64,000 bases of DNA. Source: Afipia sp. P52-10. GTDB taxonomy: Bacteria > Pseudomonadota > Alphaproteobacteria > Rhizobiales > Xanthobacteraceae. The notes beneath the pieces were generated by a model that was not told where the DNA came from, made no database searches, and saw nothing but the letters and a program-made list of their open reading frames with translations. Shown here in pieces: positions 18,735 to 27,555 of this stretch; position 1 is the stretch's first letter, and every line of letters starts with the position of its first letter. A program made the translations under genes and the position numbers. The stretch is from the NCBI RefSeq assembly GCF_000516555.1, contig NZ_AZSJ01000002.1, forward strand, positions 59,085-123,084, in the 5' to 3' direction.

Positions 18735-19268
18735 ATGTCCGAGCAATACGACGTCACCTATAAGCCTCCGCCGCCGGAAGGGCTCAGTCCGGTCCTGGAG
18801 CGCAACATCCAGGCGCTGGTGATGCGCCGCCGGAAGGATGAAGCCGCCGCCAGCGTACAGCAGAAGGTCGCCGACGCAATCACGGGCTTCGCCGGCAGCA
18901 TGCTGTTCGTCTATCTCCACCTCGCGGTGTTCGGATTTTGGATCGCCGCCAATCTGCATGCGATTCCGCGCGTTCCGGCGTGGGATGAAAGCTTCGTGGT
19001 GCTGGCGATGGTCGCCTCGGTCGAGGCGATCTTCCTCTCCACTTTCGTTCTGATCTCGCAAAATCGGATGGCGGCCGACGCTGACCGGCGGGCCGACCTC
19101 GATCTTCAAATCAACCTGCTGACCGAACACGAGCTCACACAGATGATCGGCCTGATCAACAAGATCGCACAGCGGCTTTCCGTCGAGGCCAGCGACGCGG
19201 CGCATGATGCCGCGCGTGATATCGCGCCGGAGGCCGTGCTGGACAAGATCGACGAAGCCAAGCCGTAG
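18735..19268 (+). CDS. DUF1003 membrane protein
   Basis: A 177-residue protein with two membrane helices (about 55-75 and 88-108) separated by a short loop, and conserved DUF1003 features such as the DAITGFAGSMLFVYLHL helix and FLISQNRMA-like motif (LISQNRMAADADRRAD). A helical C-terminal tail follows. DUF1003 proteins are of unknown function and common in stress-induced loci. It lies 69 bp after the SDR gene on the same strand. Confidence 0.8.
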   Translation: MSEQYDVTYKPPPPEGLSPVLERNIQALVMRRRKDEAAASVQQKVADAITGFAGSMLFVYLHLAVFGFWIAANLHAIPRVPAWDESFVVLAMVASVEAIFLSTFVLISQNRMAADADRRADLDLQINLLTEHELTQMIGLINKIAQRLSVEASDAAHDAARDIAPEAVLDKIDEAKP

Positions 19269-19294
19269 GCGTCGATGCCCGCGGCCATCGGCCG

Positions 19295-19561
19295 CTAGCG
19301 CTTTTCGCCGTCACGGCTGACGAGTTTGTTGAAACGGCTGTCGGCCGTGCAAAGCAGGGCGAGCCGGTTCTTGTCGAACCATTCGAACCAGGTGTCCCAG
19401 GAGATCTCCTTCAGACTTTCATCCCGCTCGTCGAAGTCGAACCGCAGCATGCCCGGGTCGTCCTTGCTTCCGGTGCCCTTCACACAGGAGGGGCGGGCGT
19501 GGTTCTTCTCGGCCCACTGCCGGATAGCGTCATGATCCGTAACCGTCGTGGCTGAACTCAT
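19295..19561 (-). CDS. Small conserved hypothetical protein
   Basis: An 88-residue soluble protein. The opening TVTDHDAIRQWAEKNHARP and the segment FDERDESLKEISWDTWFEWFDKNRLALL resemble small rhizobial proteins of unknown function that databases sometimes label, wrongly in my view, as glucan branching enzyme. GGAGG 5 nt before ATG 19561 sets the start; codons upstream to 19597 are outside it. A canonical EcfG-type promoter lies just upstream, so it is probably induced in the general stress response. Confidence 0.75.
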   Translation of the reverse strand: MSSATTVTDHDAIRQWAEKNHARPSCVKGTGSKDDPGMLRFDFDERDESLKEISWDTWFEWFDKNRLALLCTADSRFNKLVSRDGEKR

Positions 19562-19595
19562 CGGAACCTCCAGTGAGAACGTGCAATGTCGGTGC

Positions 19596-19620
19596 AACGC
19601 CAGCTCCGAACGGACGTTCC
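19596..19620 (-). promoter_or_regulatory. EcfG-type promoter (GGAAC-N16-CGTT)
   Basis: On the minus strand GGAAC (19620-19616) is separated by exactly 16 bases from CGTT (19599-19596), the consensus of alphaproteobacterial EcfG general-stress promoters. It is 35 bp upstream of the start codon of the small protein gene at 19561, an appropriate distance. Confidence 0.65.
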
Positions 19621-19712
19621 ATACAACAGATGCGAACGTTGACGATGTGATGCTGGTTCAACGGAGATCGCTCCTGCCATTGAGGAACCGGCGCGCATGC
19701 CGAGGTGATGTC

Positions 19713-20663
19713 ATGACACGGTGCTACGACACGGCCATCATCGGTGCCGGCCCCGCGGGGCTTTCCGCGGCGCTGATCCTTGCGCGTGCGCGCCGAGCGG
19801 TTGCTGTCTACGACGGCGGAGCGCCACGCAACAGGCGTGCGAAGAGGCTGGGCGGATTCTTGACCCGCGATGGCACCGCGCCTGCCGACTTCCTGCAGAT
19901 GGCGCGCAGCGAACTCGGTCGCTATGACACCGTCTCGCTCTGCGAGAACACCATGGTCGTCGATGCCAAGGTGTCGGAAAGCGGATTTCGATTGATCTCC
20001 GAGGCGGGCGACATCTCCTGCCGGAAACTGCTGGTCGCGACCGGGGTCACGGACATCGTTCCTCCGGTGCGCGGAGCGGACGAATTCTACGGGTCAGGTG
20101 TGTTCCACTGTCCCTACTGCGACGGCTACGAGCGCAGGAACCAGCGACTGGCCGTGCTGGGACACGGTCGAAGCGCGGTCGATATCGCGCTGGAGCTGAA
20201 AGGCTGGAGTTCGAACGTCACGGTCTTGACCGATGGCCGTTCGCGACTGACGGAAGCCTGTCGGACTCGCTTGGACGCTCTGCAGATCGCGCAGCGTAGC
20301 GAGCGGATCGCTCAGCTGGAGGGCAGCGACGGCCGTCTTGCCGGAGTGCGGTTTCGATCGGGCGAGACCCTGGCCATCGATGCCTTGTTCTTCGGGTCGG
20401 TCGGCAGGCCTAACACCGAGATCGCGCGCCGTCTCGGTGCGGCCAAGGTTCGTGGCGGTTTCATCCGCTCGAGCGGTTATGGAAAGACCAGCGTGCCTGG
20501 ACTGTTCGCGGCCGGAGACGTGATCCGACACGTCCAGCTGGCCATCGTTGCGGCGGGCGAGGGCGCGGCGGCAGGCTTTGCCATCAACAACGAACTGCTG
20601 AAGGAGGATTTGGCGCGCGACACGGAGCGCGGCCGCAGCATCTTATCCGCGTCCGCCGGCTGA
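19713..20663 (+). CDS. Thioredoxin reductase-like NAD(P)/FAD oxidoreductase
   Basis: A 316-residue flavoprotein. It has the FAD-binding motif GAGPAGLSAAL (11-21), a redox-type motif CPYC at 133-136 within HCPYCDGYE, an NAD(P)-binding region (LAVLGHGRSAVDIALEL) and the C-terminal FAD motif GLFAAGDV. The CPYCDG variant is seen in low-molecular-weight thioredoxin-reductase-like proteins and fungal disulfide oxidases of the GliT type. GAGGT 7 nt before ATG 19713 supports the start. The partner is unknown; no thioredoxin gene is adjacent. Confidence 0.82.
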   Translation: MTRCYDTAIIGAGPAGLSAALILARARRAVAVYDGGAPRNRRAKRLGGFLTRDGTAPADFLQMARSELGRYDTVSLCENTMVVDAKVSESGFRLISEAGDISCRKLLVATGVTDIVPPVRGADEFYGSGVFHCPYCDGYERRNQRLAVLGHGRSAVDIALELKGWSSNVTVLTDGRSRLTEACRTRLDALQIAQRSERIAQLEGSDGRLAGVRFRSGETLAIDALFFGSVGRPNTEIARRLGAAKVRGGFIRSSGYGKTSVPGLFAAGDVIRHVQLAIVAAGEGAAAGFAINNELLKEDLARDTERGRSILSASAG

Positions 20664-20680
20664 CGCCGGCTGACGTCGGC
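20655..20680. repeat. GCCGGCTGAC tandem repeat, possible bidirectional terminator
   Basis: The 10-mer GCCGGCTGAC occurs twice, followed by a partial GTCGGC, over the end of the flavoprotein gene and the short gap to the convergent UDP-xylose synthase gene. GCCGGC is self-complementary, so neighbouring copies can form a 6-bp stem with a TGAC loop. The position between convergent genes suits a terminator, though there is no T-tract. Confidence 0.4.
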
Positions 20681-20687
20681 GCCTTGT

Positions 20688-21773
20688 TCAGTCCGTGCTG
20701 GTCTGCCGCTCGCGCAGTCGTGGCATCCGGCGCGCCGCTCGTGCCGAATCCAAACGGGCCACGTTGACCTCCCGTGGCGCGACGCCCATGCAAAGTGTGA
20801 AGTAGGCGATGGTTTCGAGCAGGCCGCGGCCGAGACTGACAGTTGGCTTCCAGCCGAGAACCGTCAGGGCGCGGTCGATGGCCGGTTTGCGCCGCTTCGG
20901 ATCGTCCTGCGGCAGCGGCATATGGCGAATATCCGAATCCGAACTGGTCAACGACAGGACCTGCCGGGCGATGTCGCCGATCGTCACCTCTTCCGGGTTG
21001 CCGAGATTGCATGGTCCCGTGAACGAGGGCGGGCTTTCCATCAGCAATTCCAGGCCGGTGACCAGATCGTCGATGAAGCAGAAGCTGCGCGTCTGCTCGC
21101 CGGAGCCGTATACAGTGATCGGCTCGCCTTTCAGCGCCTGCAGGATGAAGTTCGAGATCACGCGGCCGTCGTTCTCGAGCATGCGCGGGCCATAGGTGTT
21201 GAAGATTCGCGCGACCTTGATCTCCGTTCCGTAGAGCCGCTGGTAGTCGAAGAACAACGTCTCGGCGGCCCGTTTGCCCTCGTCGTAGCAGGCACGAGGA
21301 CCGATCGGGCTGACGTGGCCAACGTAGCTTTCCATTTGCGGATGGATTTCGGGATCGCCATACACCTCGCTGGTCGATGCCTGCAGGATGCGGCAATTCT
21401 TCTGCCGTGCCAACTCGAGAAGATTGACCGCACCAAGCACGCACGTTCGCATGGTGCTGACCGGATCCTGCTGATAATGCCTCGGGGAGGCTGGGCAAGC
21501 GAGGTTATAGATCCGATCGACTTCGCCGCTGACGCTGAGCGGATCGCGCACGTCGTGCCGTTGGAACGAGAAGTTCGGGTGATTGAGTAGCGCGCGGATG
21601 TTGTCGATCGTGCCGGTGTGAAGGTTGTCGATGCAAAGGACTTCCGTCCCGTGCTGGACCAGACGATCGCACAGATGCGAGCCGATGAATCCGGCGCCGC
21701 CGGCGATCAGCACTCGCCGCCGACGCGGGCCGCGTGGGGAACGGTCCGTTTGGGCTTGAGAGGTCGGTTTCAT
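20688..21773 (-). CDS. uxs: UDP-glucuronate decarboxylase (UDP-xylose synthase)
   Basis: Extended-SDR enzyme of 361 residues that converts UDP-glucuronate to UDP-xylose. The N-terminal NAD motif GGAGFIGSHLCDRL, the STSEVYGDPEIHPQ segment, the active-site YDEGKR within GPRACYDEGKRAAETL and NTYGPRM are diagnostic of Uxs. It is the last gene of unit 2 and overlaps the upstream glycosyltransferase gene by 4 bp. It should supply the pentose donor to one of the glycosyltransferases encoded in the cluster. Activity of the family is well established; the acceptor is not. Confidence 0.9.
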   Translation of the reverse strand: MKPTSQAQTDRSPRGPRRRRVLIAGGAGFIGSHLCDRLVQHGTEVLCIDNLHTGTIDNIRALLNHPNFSFQRHDVRDPLSVSGEVDRIYNLACPASPRHYQQDPVSTMRTCVLGAVNLLELARQKNCRILQASTSEVYGDPEIHPQMESYVGHVSPIGPRACYDEGKRAAETLFFDYQRLYGTEIKVARIFNTYGPRMLENDGRVISNFILQALKGEPITVYGSGEQTRSFCFIDDLVTGLELLMESPPSFTGPCNLGNPEEVTIGDIARQVLSLTSSDSDIRHMPLPQDDPKRRKPAIDRALTVLGWKPTVSLGRGLLETIAYFTLCMGVAPREVNVARLDSARAARRMPRLRERQTSTD

Positions 21774-22894
21774 GCCTGGGTCCTTTCAACATGCGCCAGG
21801 TGAGCCATGGCGTCCCGCGGACGGGTAGGTTCGCTGCTCGCTTCGAGGTAGTAGGCCTCGATCTGTCGAGCGCGGTGCGCTGGCGTATGGTCGCGCACCA
21901 GTCTGGCATGGGCGGCGGCCGCAATGGCGCGACGCCGTTCCTCGGGAAGCGTGGTCAGGATTTTCACCATCTCCCGTGCATCCGCCGCGCAAAGGATCTC
22001 GCTGCCGGGAGCGAAGATGGTCTCGATGCCGGGCCATTGATCGGAAATGACGGGAACGCCGCAGGCAGCGGCTTCGAACAGACGGACGCTTGGCGCGTAT
22101 CCGGTGTGCTTCATGTCCTTGCGGGTGACGTTCAAGGTGAAGCGCTGCGATCGGTAGAAGGCCGCATGCGCATCGGGCGGCAGGTGCTCGATATGCTCGA
22201 TATTCTCCGGCCAGTCCGCCGCATCGGGATACTTGGCGCCGGCAATGACGAAGGCTTGCTGCTGCAGCGCTTCTGCCGGTGCAAACAGCAGCGTATCGAG
22301 GCCTTGCTGGCGATCCTCGCTATAGGTGCCGAGATAACCGAGCGTCCAGCGCGGCTGCGGTTCGGGCGCGTGGACCGACGGCTCAGCGCTGCAATAGAGC
22401 GGGCGGGCACGCCGGCCGGCATAGCGTTCCTCGATGAGGCCGAGCGCTGGACCGCCGCAGAACGAGAGGTAGAGATCGAACCGGGGAATGAGGCGCGCCG
22501 AAATGTAGCTAACCTCGCCGCTATCCAGTCCGGCAAGGGTCACGGGCGTATCGATATCGTAGAATGCGGTGATGCCACGGGCCTGCGTCGTGATCCAATC
22601 GCCGAGCGCGATTCCGTCCGGCACGTAAGAGCCGAGCACCACGAGGTCGGCCGTACGGATCAGCGGCGCGTGGCGTTCCGCCAGTTCCCGCAAGCTTCGG
22701 TAGAGATGGATTTTGCAATAGGACGCCTCGGTCAGATCGCGGTGTTTGCGGTACCAAGGCACGTCGCGCTCGAGGAAGGTCACCTGATGGCCGCGCGCGG
22801 CCAGCGCTTTGACCAGCGCACGATAGGTGGTGGCATGTCCGTTGCCCCACGACGAGGTGATCGACAGTCCGAGAAAGACAATATTGAGGTTCAT
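21770..22894 (-). CDS. CgeB-like glycosyltransferase, copy 1
   Basis: A 374-residue GT-B-type protein resembling the spore-maturation CgeB family. Support: the N-terminal SSWGNGHATTYRAL loop, FLERDVPWY, FYDIDTPVTL, and the C-terminal donor-site region RLFEAAACGVPVISDQW with IFAPGSEIL. It is clearly a paralogue of the protein at 33620-34714, sharing nearly all these motifs. No signal or membrane segment is seen, so it is cytoplasmic. Donor and acceptor are unknown. It has 4-bp overlaps on both sides. Confidence 0.82.
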   Translation of the reverse strand: MNLNIVFLGLSITSSWGNGHATTYRALVKALAARGHQVTFLERDVPWYRKHRDLTEASYCKIHLYRSLRELAERHAPLIRTADLVVLGSYVPDGIALGDWITTQARGITAFYDIDTPVTLAGLDSGEVSYISARLIPRFDLYLSFCGGPALGLIEERYAGRRARPLYCSAEPSVHAPEPQPRWTLGYLGTYSEDRQQGLDTLLFAPAEALQQQAFVIAGAKYPDAADWPENIEHIEHLPPDAHAAFYRSQRFTLNVTRKDMKHTGYAPSVRLFEAAACGVPVISDQWPGIETIFAPGSEILCAADAREMVKILTTLPEERRRAIAAAAHARLVRDHTPAHRARQIEAYYLEASSEPTRPRDAMAHLAHVERTQA

Positions 22895-24015
22895 TCGGCG
22901 GCCTCGATCTTTCCAAATTTTCCGGTTGTTCCAATTGTTTCGCGCTTGCCGAGCCGTCCGTTCAGCAGACGATCGACGTCCCTTGCCCGGTGCGCATAGG
23001 TGTGGTCGGCGAGAATGCGGTGGCGCGCGCGGGTGGCGAGCTGTTCGGCGCGCGCTGGCGTGAGATCTGCCACATGGCGGGCGACCTCGGCGGCGGACGC
23101 TGCGACAAGAACCTCACGATCCGGTTCGAGGAAGTCCTCGATGCCGGGCCAGCGATCGGTGATCAGGCATGCTCCGGCGCCGGCGGCTTCGAAAATGCGG
23201 GTGGGTGGGGAGTAGCCGTAGCGCGCCATGCTCGCCCGGTTGATGTTCAGCGTGGCGAGCGTCGAGCAAAAGAACGTGTTGTGCAGCCCGGTGCCAAGAT
23301 GGCCGATCCGGCGGACATTGGGCGGCATCGCCTTGTCGTCCCAGCCGGAGCCGGCGATGACGAAGGCCTTGTCGGGCAGCAGCGTTGCGGTCTCAAGAAA
23401 GAAGGTATCGACCCGTGCCTCGCGATCCGGCATGCGGTTGCCGAGGAACCCGAGATCCGCAGCGAACGTCTGCGATGGCTGCACGGGAAAGTGCGTGTGC
23501 GGATCGAGAGCGTTGTAGATCGGAATGCAATCGCGTGCGCCGACGGCGCGATAGCCGTCGATCACGGGCCTGCCGCCGCCGTAAGTAAGAACGAGATCAT
23601 AGCGCGGAATGACCCGATGCAGGTGATGCTGCGGAGTTGCCGCCATCTCCTCCAGGGTGGCCGGCGCATCGACATCCCAGTAGATGCGCAGTGCCGGTGA
23701 GCGGATATCGCTCAGGGCTTCGTCGAGCTCGGCATCGAAGACGCCGATGTTGCTCGCCTTGACGAGGACGTCGGCCTGTCGCGCGGCGTCCTCCAGCGCT
23801 CGCTTCCATCCATCGGCCGTGCCGGGATAGACGACGACGCGTGCCCAGTCCGGATCGGCCATGTCACGATGCGCCTGGCGCTCGAAGGCGTCGGGTTCGT
23901 AGAAAGTGATCTCGTGTCCAAGCTCGGCCAGAGCTTTCAGCAAACCGCGATAGTAGGTCGCGGCGCCATTCCAGTACGATGACACGAGACTCGAACCGAA
24001 GAAGCACAGTTTCAT
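22891..24015 (-). CDS. CgeB-like glycosyltransferase, copy 2
   Basis: A 374-residue paralogue of its neighbours. It contains SSYWNGAATYYRGLLKALAE, YWDVDAPATLEEM, LNINRASMARYGYSPPTRIF and EAAGAGACLITDRWPGIEDF, equivalent in position to the motifs of copy 1. The protein is soluble with a short charged tail. It overlaps both neighbouring genes by 4 bp. Sequence divergence from copy 1 suggests a different donor or acceptor within the same pathway. Confidence 0.82.
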   Translation of the reverse strand: MKLCFFGSSLVSSYWNGAATYYRGLLKALAELGHEITFYEPDAFERQAHRDMADPDWARVVVYPGTADGWKRALEDAARQADVLVKASNIGVFDAELDEALSDIRSPALRIYWDVDAPATLEEMAATPQHHLHRVIPRYDLVLTYGGGRPVIDGYRAVGARDCIPIYNALDPHTHFPVQPSQTFAADLGFLGNRMPDREARVDTFFLETATLLPDKAFVIAGSGWDDKAMPPNVRRIGHLGTGLHNTFFCSTLATLNINRASMARYGYSPPTRIFEAAGAGACLITDRWPGIEDFLEPDREVLVAASAAEVARHVADLTPARAEQLATRARHRILADHTYAHRARDVDRLLNGRLGKRETIGTTGKFGKIEAAE

Positions 24016-25148
24016 GGTGCGACAGCTCCCGATAGCGCCGGTTCTGCGGATTGCGAGCGATCACCGCGAATGGCGCGGATCATCGACATGAGCTCGTTGA
24101 CCCGATGCCTGCACGTGTGGCGTGCGTGAATGGCGGCGAGGCCGGTCTGCCTCAGCGATGCGGCGAGGTCCCTGTCAGCCAGCACGGCCGACATCGCTTC
24201 GCGCATTGCATGGCGATCGCTGACGCGCAGGTACGCGCCGTCCGGAAACATCTGCTCGTCGTCGCGCCAGGGCGCGGAGATCAATGGAATCCCGCACGCC
24301 AACGCCTCGAACATCCGGATGGTCGGAATTCCCGGCAGCGCATTGGCGTAAGGCCCGCGCGGAATGTGGACCGTCATTCGTGCCGCCGCGAACGCGTCGG
24401 CGACGGCGTGGTTCGGAAGCCAGCCACGATAGAGGAGGCCGCACCTGCGCAGCGCCGCGATCGCATGCTCGGGATAGCGGACGCCGAACACGGATCCGGA
24501 GAGACGGAGCGTTGCCGCCGGAGCGATCAGGTACTCGGCGATTTCTGCGCTGCGTTCGTCGTCGCCCCAGTTTCCGATCCAGACGACGTCGTCGGTTGGG
24601 GATGCTTGCTCCGCCGGCGCGAACAGCGCGGTGTCGGCGGCCTCGTGCCAGGTAAAGGCGCGCCGTGCCCAGCCCTGTTTCAGGTAGATGTCGCGCAGAA
24701 TTTCGCCGAAGGCGAGAACCGCATCGAACCCGTCCAGATGAGGACTGAGCTGGTCGGGTGCGGTGACTGCGCGATGGTGTGTGTCGTGAAAGAGCAGCGT
24801 AAAGGCGCCGCCTGCCGCGCGGCGACGGGCGATCGCAGTGACAAGAGACGGCGCATTCCACTCGTGCACGATGACGACGTCGGCGCCAGCCAACGCATGG
24901 TCCAGCATCGAGTCCAGCGGTTCATCATATTGCCGGACCTCCACGCCCGACACCACGCGACGCGCAGCGGCGAGCGTGTCGGTGCCGCCGTCGAGAATGG
25001 CGTTGCGGCGGCTCCAGCCGTCGCCAGGCTCATAGACGACGACGCTGTGTCCCAGTGCCGCGAGCTCGCGCGCGACGCCGCGCAGGAAGTGCGCGTTGCC
25101 ATTGTTCCAGCACGAGGTGATGGCATGATAGAAGAGGACGAACTTCAT
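24012..25148 (-). CDS. CgeB-like glycosyltransferase, copy 3
   Basis: A 378-residue protein, the most divergent of the four CgeB-like enzymes. It keeps the N-terminal SCWNNGNAHFLRGV loop, VVVYEPGDGW, and the C-terminal IPTIRMFEALACGIPLISAP donor-site segment. ATG 25148 overlaps the stop of the upstream GT4 gene (ATGA) and sets the start; the frame upstream to 25310 lies inside that gene. Substrate unknown. Confidence 0.8.
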   Translation of the reverse strand: MKFVLFYHAITSCWNNGNAHFLRGVARELAALGHSVVVYEPGDGWSRRNAILDGGTDTLAAARRVVSGVEVRQYDEPLDSMLDHALAGADVVIVHEWNAPSLVTAIARRRAAGGAFTLLFHDTHHRAVTAPDQLSPHLDGFDAVLAFGEILRDIYLKQGWARRAFTWHEAADTALFAPAEQASPTDDVVWIGNWGDDERSAEIAEYLIAPAATLRLSGSVFGVRYPEHAIAALRRCGLLYRGWLPNHAVADAFAAARMTVHIPRGPYANALPGIPTIRMFEALACGIPLISAPWRDDEQMFPDGAYLRVSDRHAMREAMSAVLADRDLAASLRQTGLAAIHARHTCRHRVNELMSMIRAIRGDRSQSAEPALSGAVAP

Positions 25149-26278
25149 GCCGTCATCTCCCGGCTGTGAGAGGCGTCTGCGGTCGCGACGGTTTGCGTGA
25201 GCGACCGGTAGAGGTCTTGATAGGCGCGGACGGTTTCTGTCAGCGCGTAGCGGCGGGACCGCTCCTGAGCCAGGTGCTGCAGGTGCGAGCGCACAGCGTC
25301 GTCGTGGCATAGCAGCGTCAGACCACGTATCAGCGCGCCCGGGCTCTCAGGGTCGACGAATACGGCGGCTCCGTCCCAAAGTTCGCGGAACGAGGGGATA
25401 TCGGAGAGTACGAGCGCGCAGCCGCGGGATGCTGCTTCGAGAACGGACAGGCCGAACGGCTCATAGCGGGCCGGGCTGACGAAGATCGCAGCGCGGTGCA
25501 TTTCGTCGAGCAGGGCGGGCCGCGCTAGCGCGCCGAGGTAATGGGCCGAGGCAGGCTCGGCCTTGCCGCCGCTGAACGGCTCATGCAAGGCGCCGGCCAA
25601 AGCCAACGGCCAGTCGAGTTCGTCGGCGATCTCGATCAGCCGGCGCAGATTCTTGCCGCGGTCCCAGATGCGTCCGGCCGACAGAATGACGTCACGTTTC
25701 GCAGCGCGGGCCGGCGCGTCATCCGCTATGCCGTTGTAGATGACGCGACTGGGCTTGTTGGGTTGATACAGGCGAGCGATGACGGAGCGGAAGGCCTGGC
25801 TCGGCGCAACCCAGGCTGTCGCGCTGCCGAGACCGGCTCCGATGTTCTGCCGATAAGTCAGCCACGGCTCGTCGTCGAACGTGGAGACGCCGCATGCCCT
25901 TGCCCATGACTGCACGCATGAATGGGCCGCAACGAGGGTGGGCACCCTCCAGCCGTAGGACGCCTCGCGATACCCGTTACAATGGATGACGTCCGGCGAG
26001 AAATCCGCCGCAATGCCGGCAAGAACAGTCCGGGCCCGCGCGATATCGAGGCCAGCCGGGTCCTGCCATTCGAGCTGCAGCTCCGTCTGCACAATGGAGA
26101 TGAGGCTGTTTGCCGGCAACGCGGCGAGCTGTTCAGGGCTTGGCTTCGGCCCCATCGTTACCAGCTGGACGCGCCAGCCGTCCGCGGCCAGGCCCGCGGC
26201 CAGCGAGGTGGCATAGGTCCATACGCCGCCAACCGCGTCTGCCGTCATCAGAATGCGCGGCTTTGGGTCGTGCCTCAT
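25145..26278 (-). CDS. GT4-family glycosyltransferase
   Basis: A 377-residue GT-B retaining glycosyltransferase. Hallmarks are ADAVGGVWTYATSLAAGL near the N-terminus, VIHCNGYREASYGWRVP, RVIYNGI, SAGRIWDRGKNLRRLIE and the nucleotide-sugar-binding region SPARYEPFGLSVLEAASRGCALVLSD. The start at 26278 overlaps the radical SAM gene stop. It probably adds one sugar to the product of the cluster. Donor unknown. Confidence 0.85.
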   Translation of the reverse strand: MRHDPKPRILMTADAVGGVWTYATSLAAGLAADGWRVQLVTMGPKPSPEQLAALPANSLISIVQTELQLEWQDPAGLDIARARTVLAGIAADFSPDVIHCNGYREASYGWRVPTLVAAHSCVQSWARACGVSTFDDEPWLTYRQNIGAGLGSATAWVAPSQAFRSVIARLYQPNKPSRVIYNGIADDAPARAAKRDVILSAGRIWDRGKNLRRLIEIADELDWPLALAGALHEPFSGGKAEPASAHYLGALARPALLDEMHRAAIFVSPARYEPFGLSVLEAASRGCALVLSDIPSFRELWDGAAVFVDPESPGALIRGLTLLCHDDAVRSHLQHLAQERSRRYALTETVRAYQDLYRSLTQTVATADASHSREMTA

Positions 26279-27555
26279 CGTGCGAGCTCCAGTTCGCGCA
26301 ACGGAAGCGGGCGCTCGTTCTGCACGTCGCTGAAGCGGTCGAACAGCGTCAGATAGTAGTCGTGCGCGCGTTCCCAGGCCTGATCGTCCGGTTCGCCCCA
26401 CAGCTTCCTGTAGTCCGGCGATCCCGGATAGGGATAGAGCGGCACCGGATCGTTCGCCCAGATGCCGGCGTCCTGCATCTGCCGGCGCCAGTCCTGCACC
26501 ACCGCATCGTCGTCCTGCGGCATCTCGATGAGATTGGCCTGCACGAACGGCACGTGCCGGCGCGCTTCCACCAGCCGGTCCGCGAGCTCTTGGGTGGTCA
26601 TGCGGCATTTCTTTTCGAGCGCGGCGCGCCCTTCCGGTGTCAGACTTTCCACGCCGGCCTCGATCGAGACGCAGCCGGCACGCCCCAGCAGTTCGAGCAG
26701 GGGAGGCTTCCAGAGGTCGATGCGGGTCTGAACGCCGAACTGGATCTCGCGGGAGACGAGTCCTTGCAGCAATTGCTGATCGGGCAGGAAGATCTCGTCG
26801 ATGAAGTAGACGTAGCGCGCGCCTTGCGCGATCAGTTGATCGACCTCGGCCAGGATCACGTCGTGCGGGCGCTTGCGATAGGCATTGCGGAAGTTGTCCT
26901 TGGCGCAGAACGTGCAGTGATAGGGGCAGCCGCGCGACGCCTCGACCTCGCAGCCCGGCGCGACTGGCTCGGCATCGAAGCGATGGTGATGGTGATGGTG
27001 CCGCCGGACCATCTCGCTCGGCCAGGACAGCGCCGGCTGGTCGACGAACCTCGCGGCCTGCGGTCCGCCATTGACTTGCAGCCGGGAGCCGTCGCGATAA
27101 CAGAGTCCCGCGCTATCCAGCCGTCCGTCAACGGCTTTCAGCAGGGTCTCCTCGCATTCGCCCATGACGACCAGATCGACGTCGAGCTTGCGCAACACCG
27201 CGCGCGGCGTGACCGATCCATGCGGGCCGACCGCGATCAGTCGCGGCGCCAGATCGCGCAGCGCCTCGGCGAGATGTTGCGGAACACGCAGTTCGGGCGG
27301 AGCACAGCGCCAGAACAGGTATGTCGGCGCAGTGGTGATGACGATGACGTCGGGCGCGAATGATCGGATCTCGGAGCGGATGTCATCGATCGACAGGTCG
27401 AACATATGGGCGTCGAGCAGCAGGGTCTGGTGGCCTTGCTCGCGGAGCATCCATTGCGAAACGCCGAGCTCGATCGGCAGATGCGGCTGCCGGCATCCAA
27501 AGTAGATGCTGCCGCCATAGGTCCAGTTTGGATTGATCAGAGCGACACGCGTCAT
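26275..27555 (-). CDS. B12-binding radical SAM protein
   Basis: A 426-residue enzyme with an N-terminal cobalamin-binding-like domain (about 1-140, ALINPNWTYGG, VGPHGSVTP, GECEETL; no DxHxxG motif, so probably base-off without a protein His ligand) and a radical SAM domain with the 4Fe-4S cysteines C210, C214 and C217 (RGCPYHCTFC). A run of six His is at 186-191. From memory, a related family is catalogued as TIGR04295 near glycosyltransferase genes. Likely chemistry is methylation or rearrangement of an unactivated carbon. It overlaps neighbours by 4 bp on both sides. Confidence 0.85.
   Translation of the reverse strand: MTRVALINPNWTYGGSIYFGCRQPHLPIELGVSQWMLREQGHQTLLLDAHMFDLSIDDIRSEIRSFAPDVIVITTAPTYLFWRCAPPELRVPQHLAEALRDLAPRLIAVGPHGSVTPRAVLRKLDVDLVVMGECEETLLKAVDGRLDSAGLCYRDGSRLQVNGGPQAARFVDQPALSWPSEMVRRHHHHHHRFDAEPVAPGCEVEASRGCPYHCTFCAKDNFRNAYRKRPHDVILAEVDQLIAQGARYVYFIDEIFLPDQQLLQGLVSREIQFGVQTRIDLWKPPLLELLGRAGCVSIEAGVESLTPEGRAALEKKCRMTTQELADRLVEARRHVPFVQANLIEMPQDDDAVVQDWRRQMQDAGIWANDPVPLYPYPGSPDYRKLWGEPDDQAWERAHDYYLTLFDRFSDVQNERPLPLRELELAR

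Noticed and set aside
17712..19205. 497-codon minus-strand open frame
   Set aside because: Antisense to the second SDR and DUF1003 genes, both with strong motifs and ribosome-binding sites.
21734..22999. 421-codon plus-strand open frame
   Set aside because: Shadow of the CgeB-like glycosyltransferase on the opposite strand; no motif.
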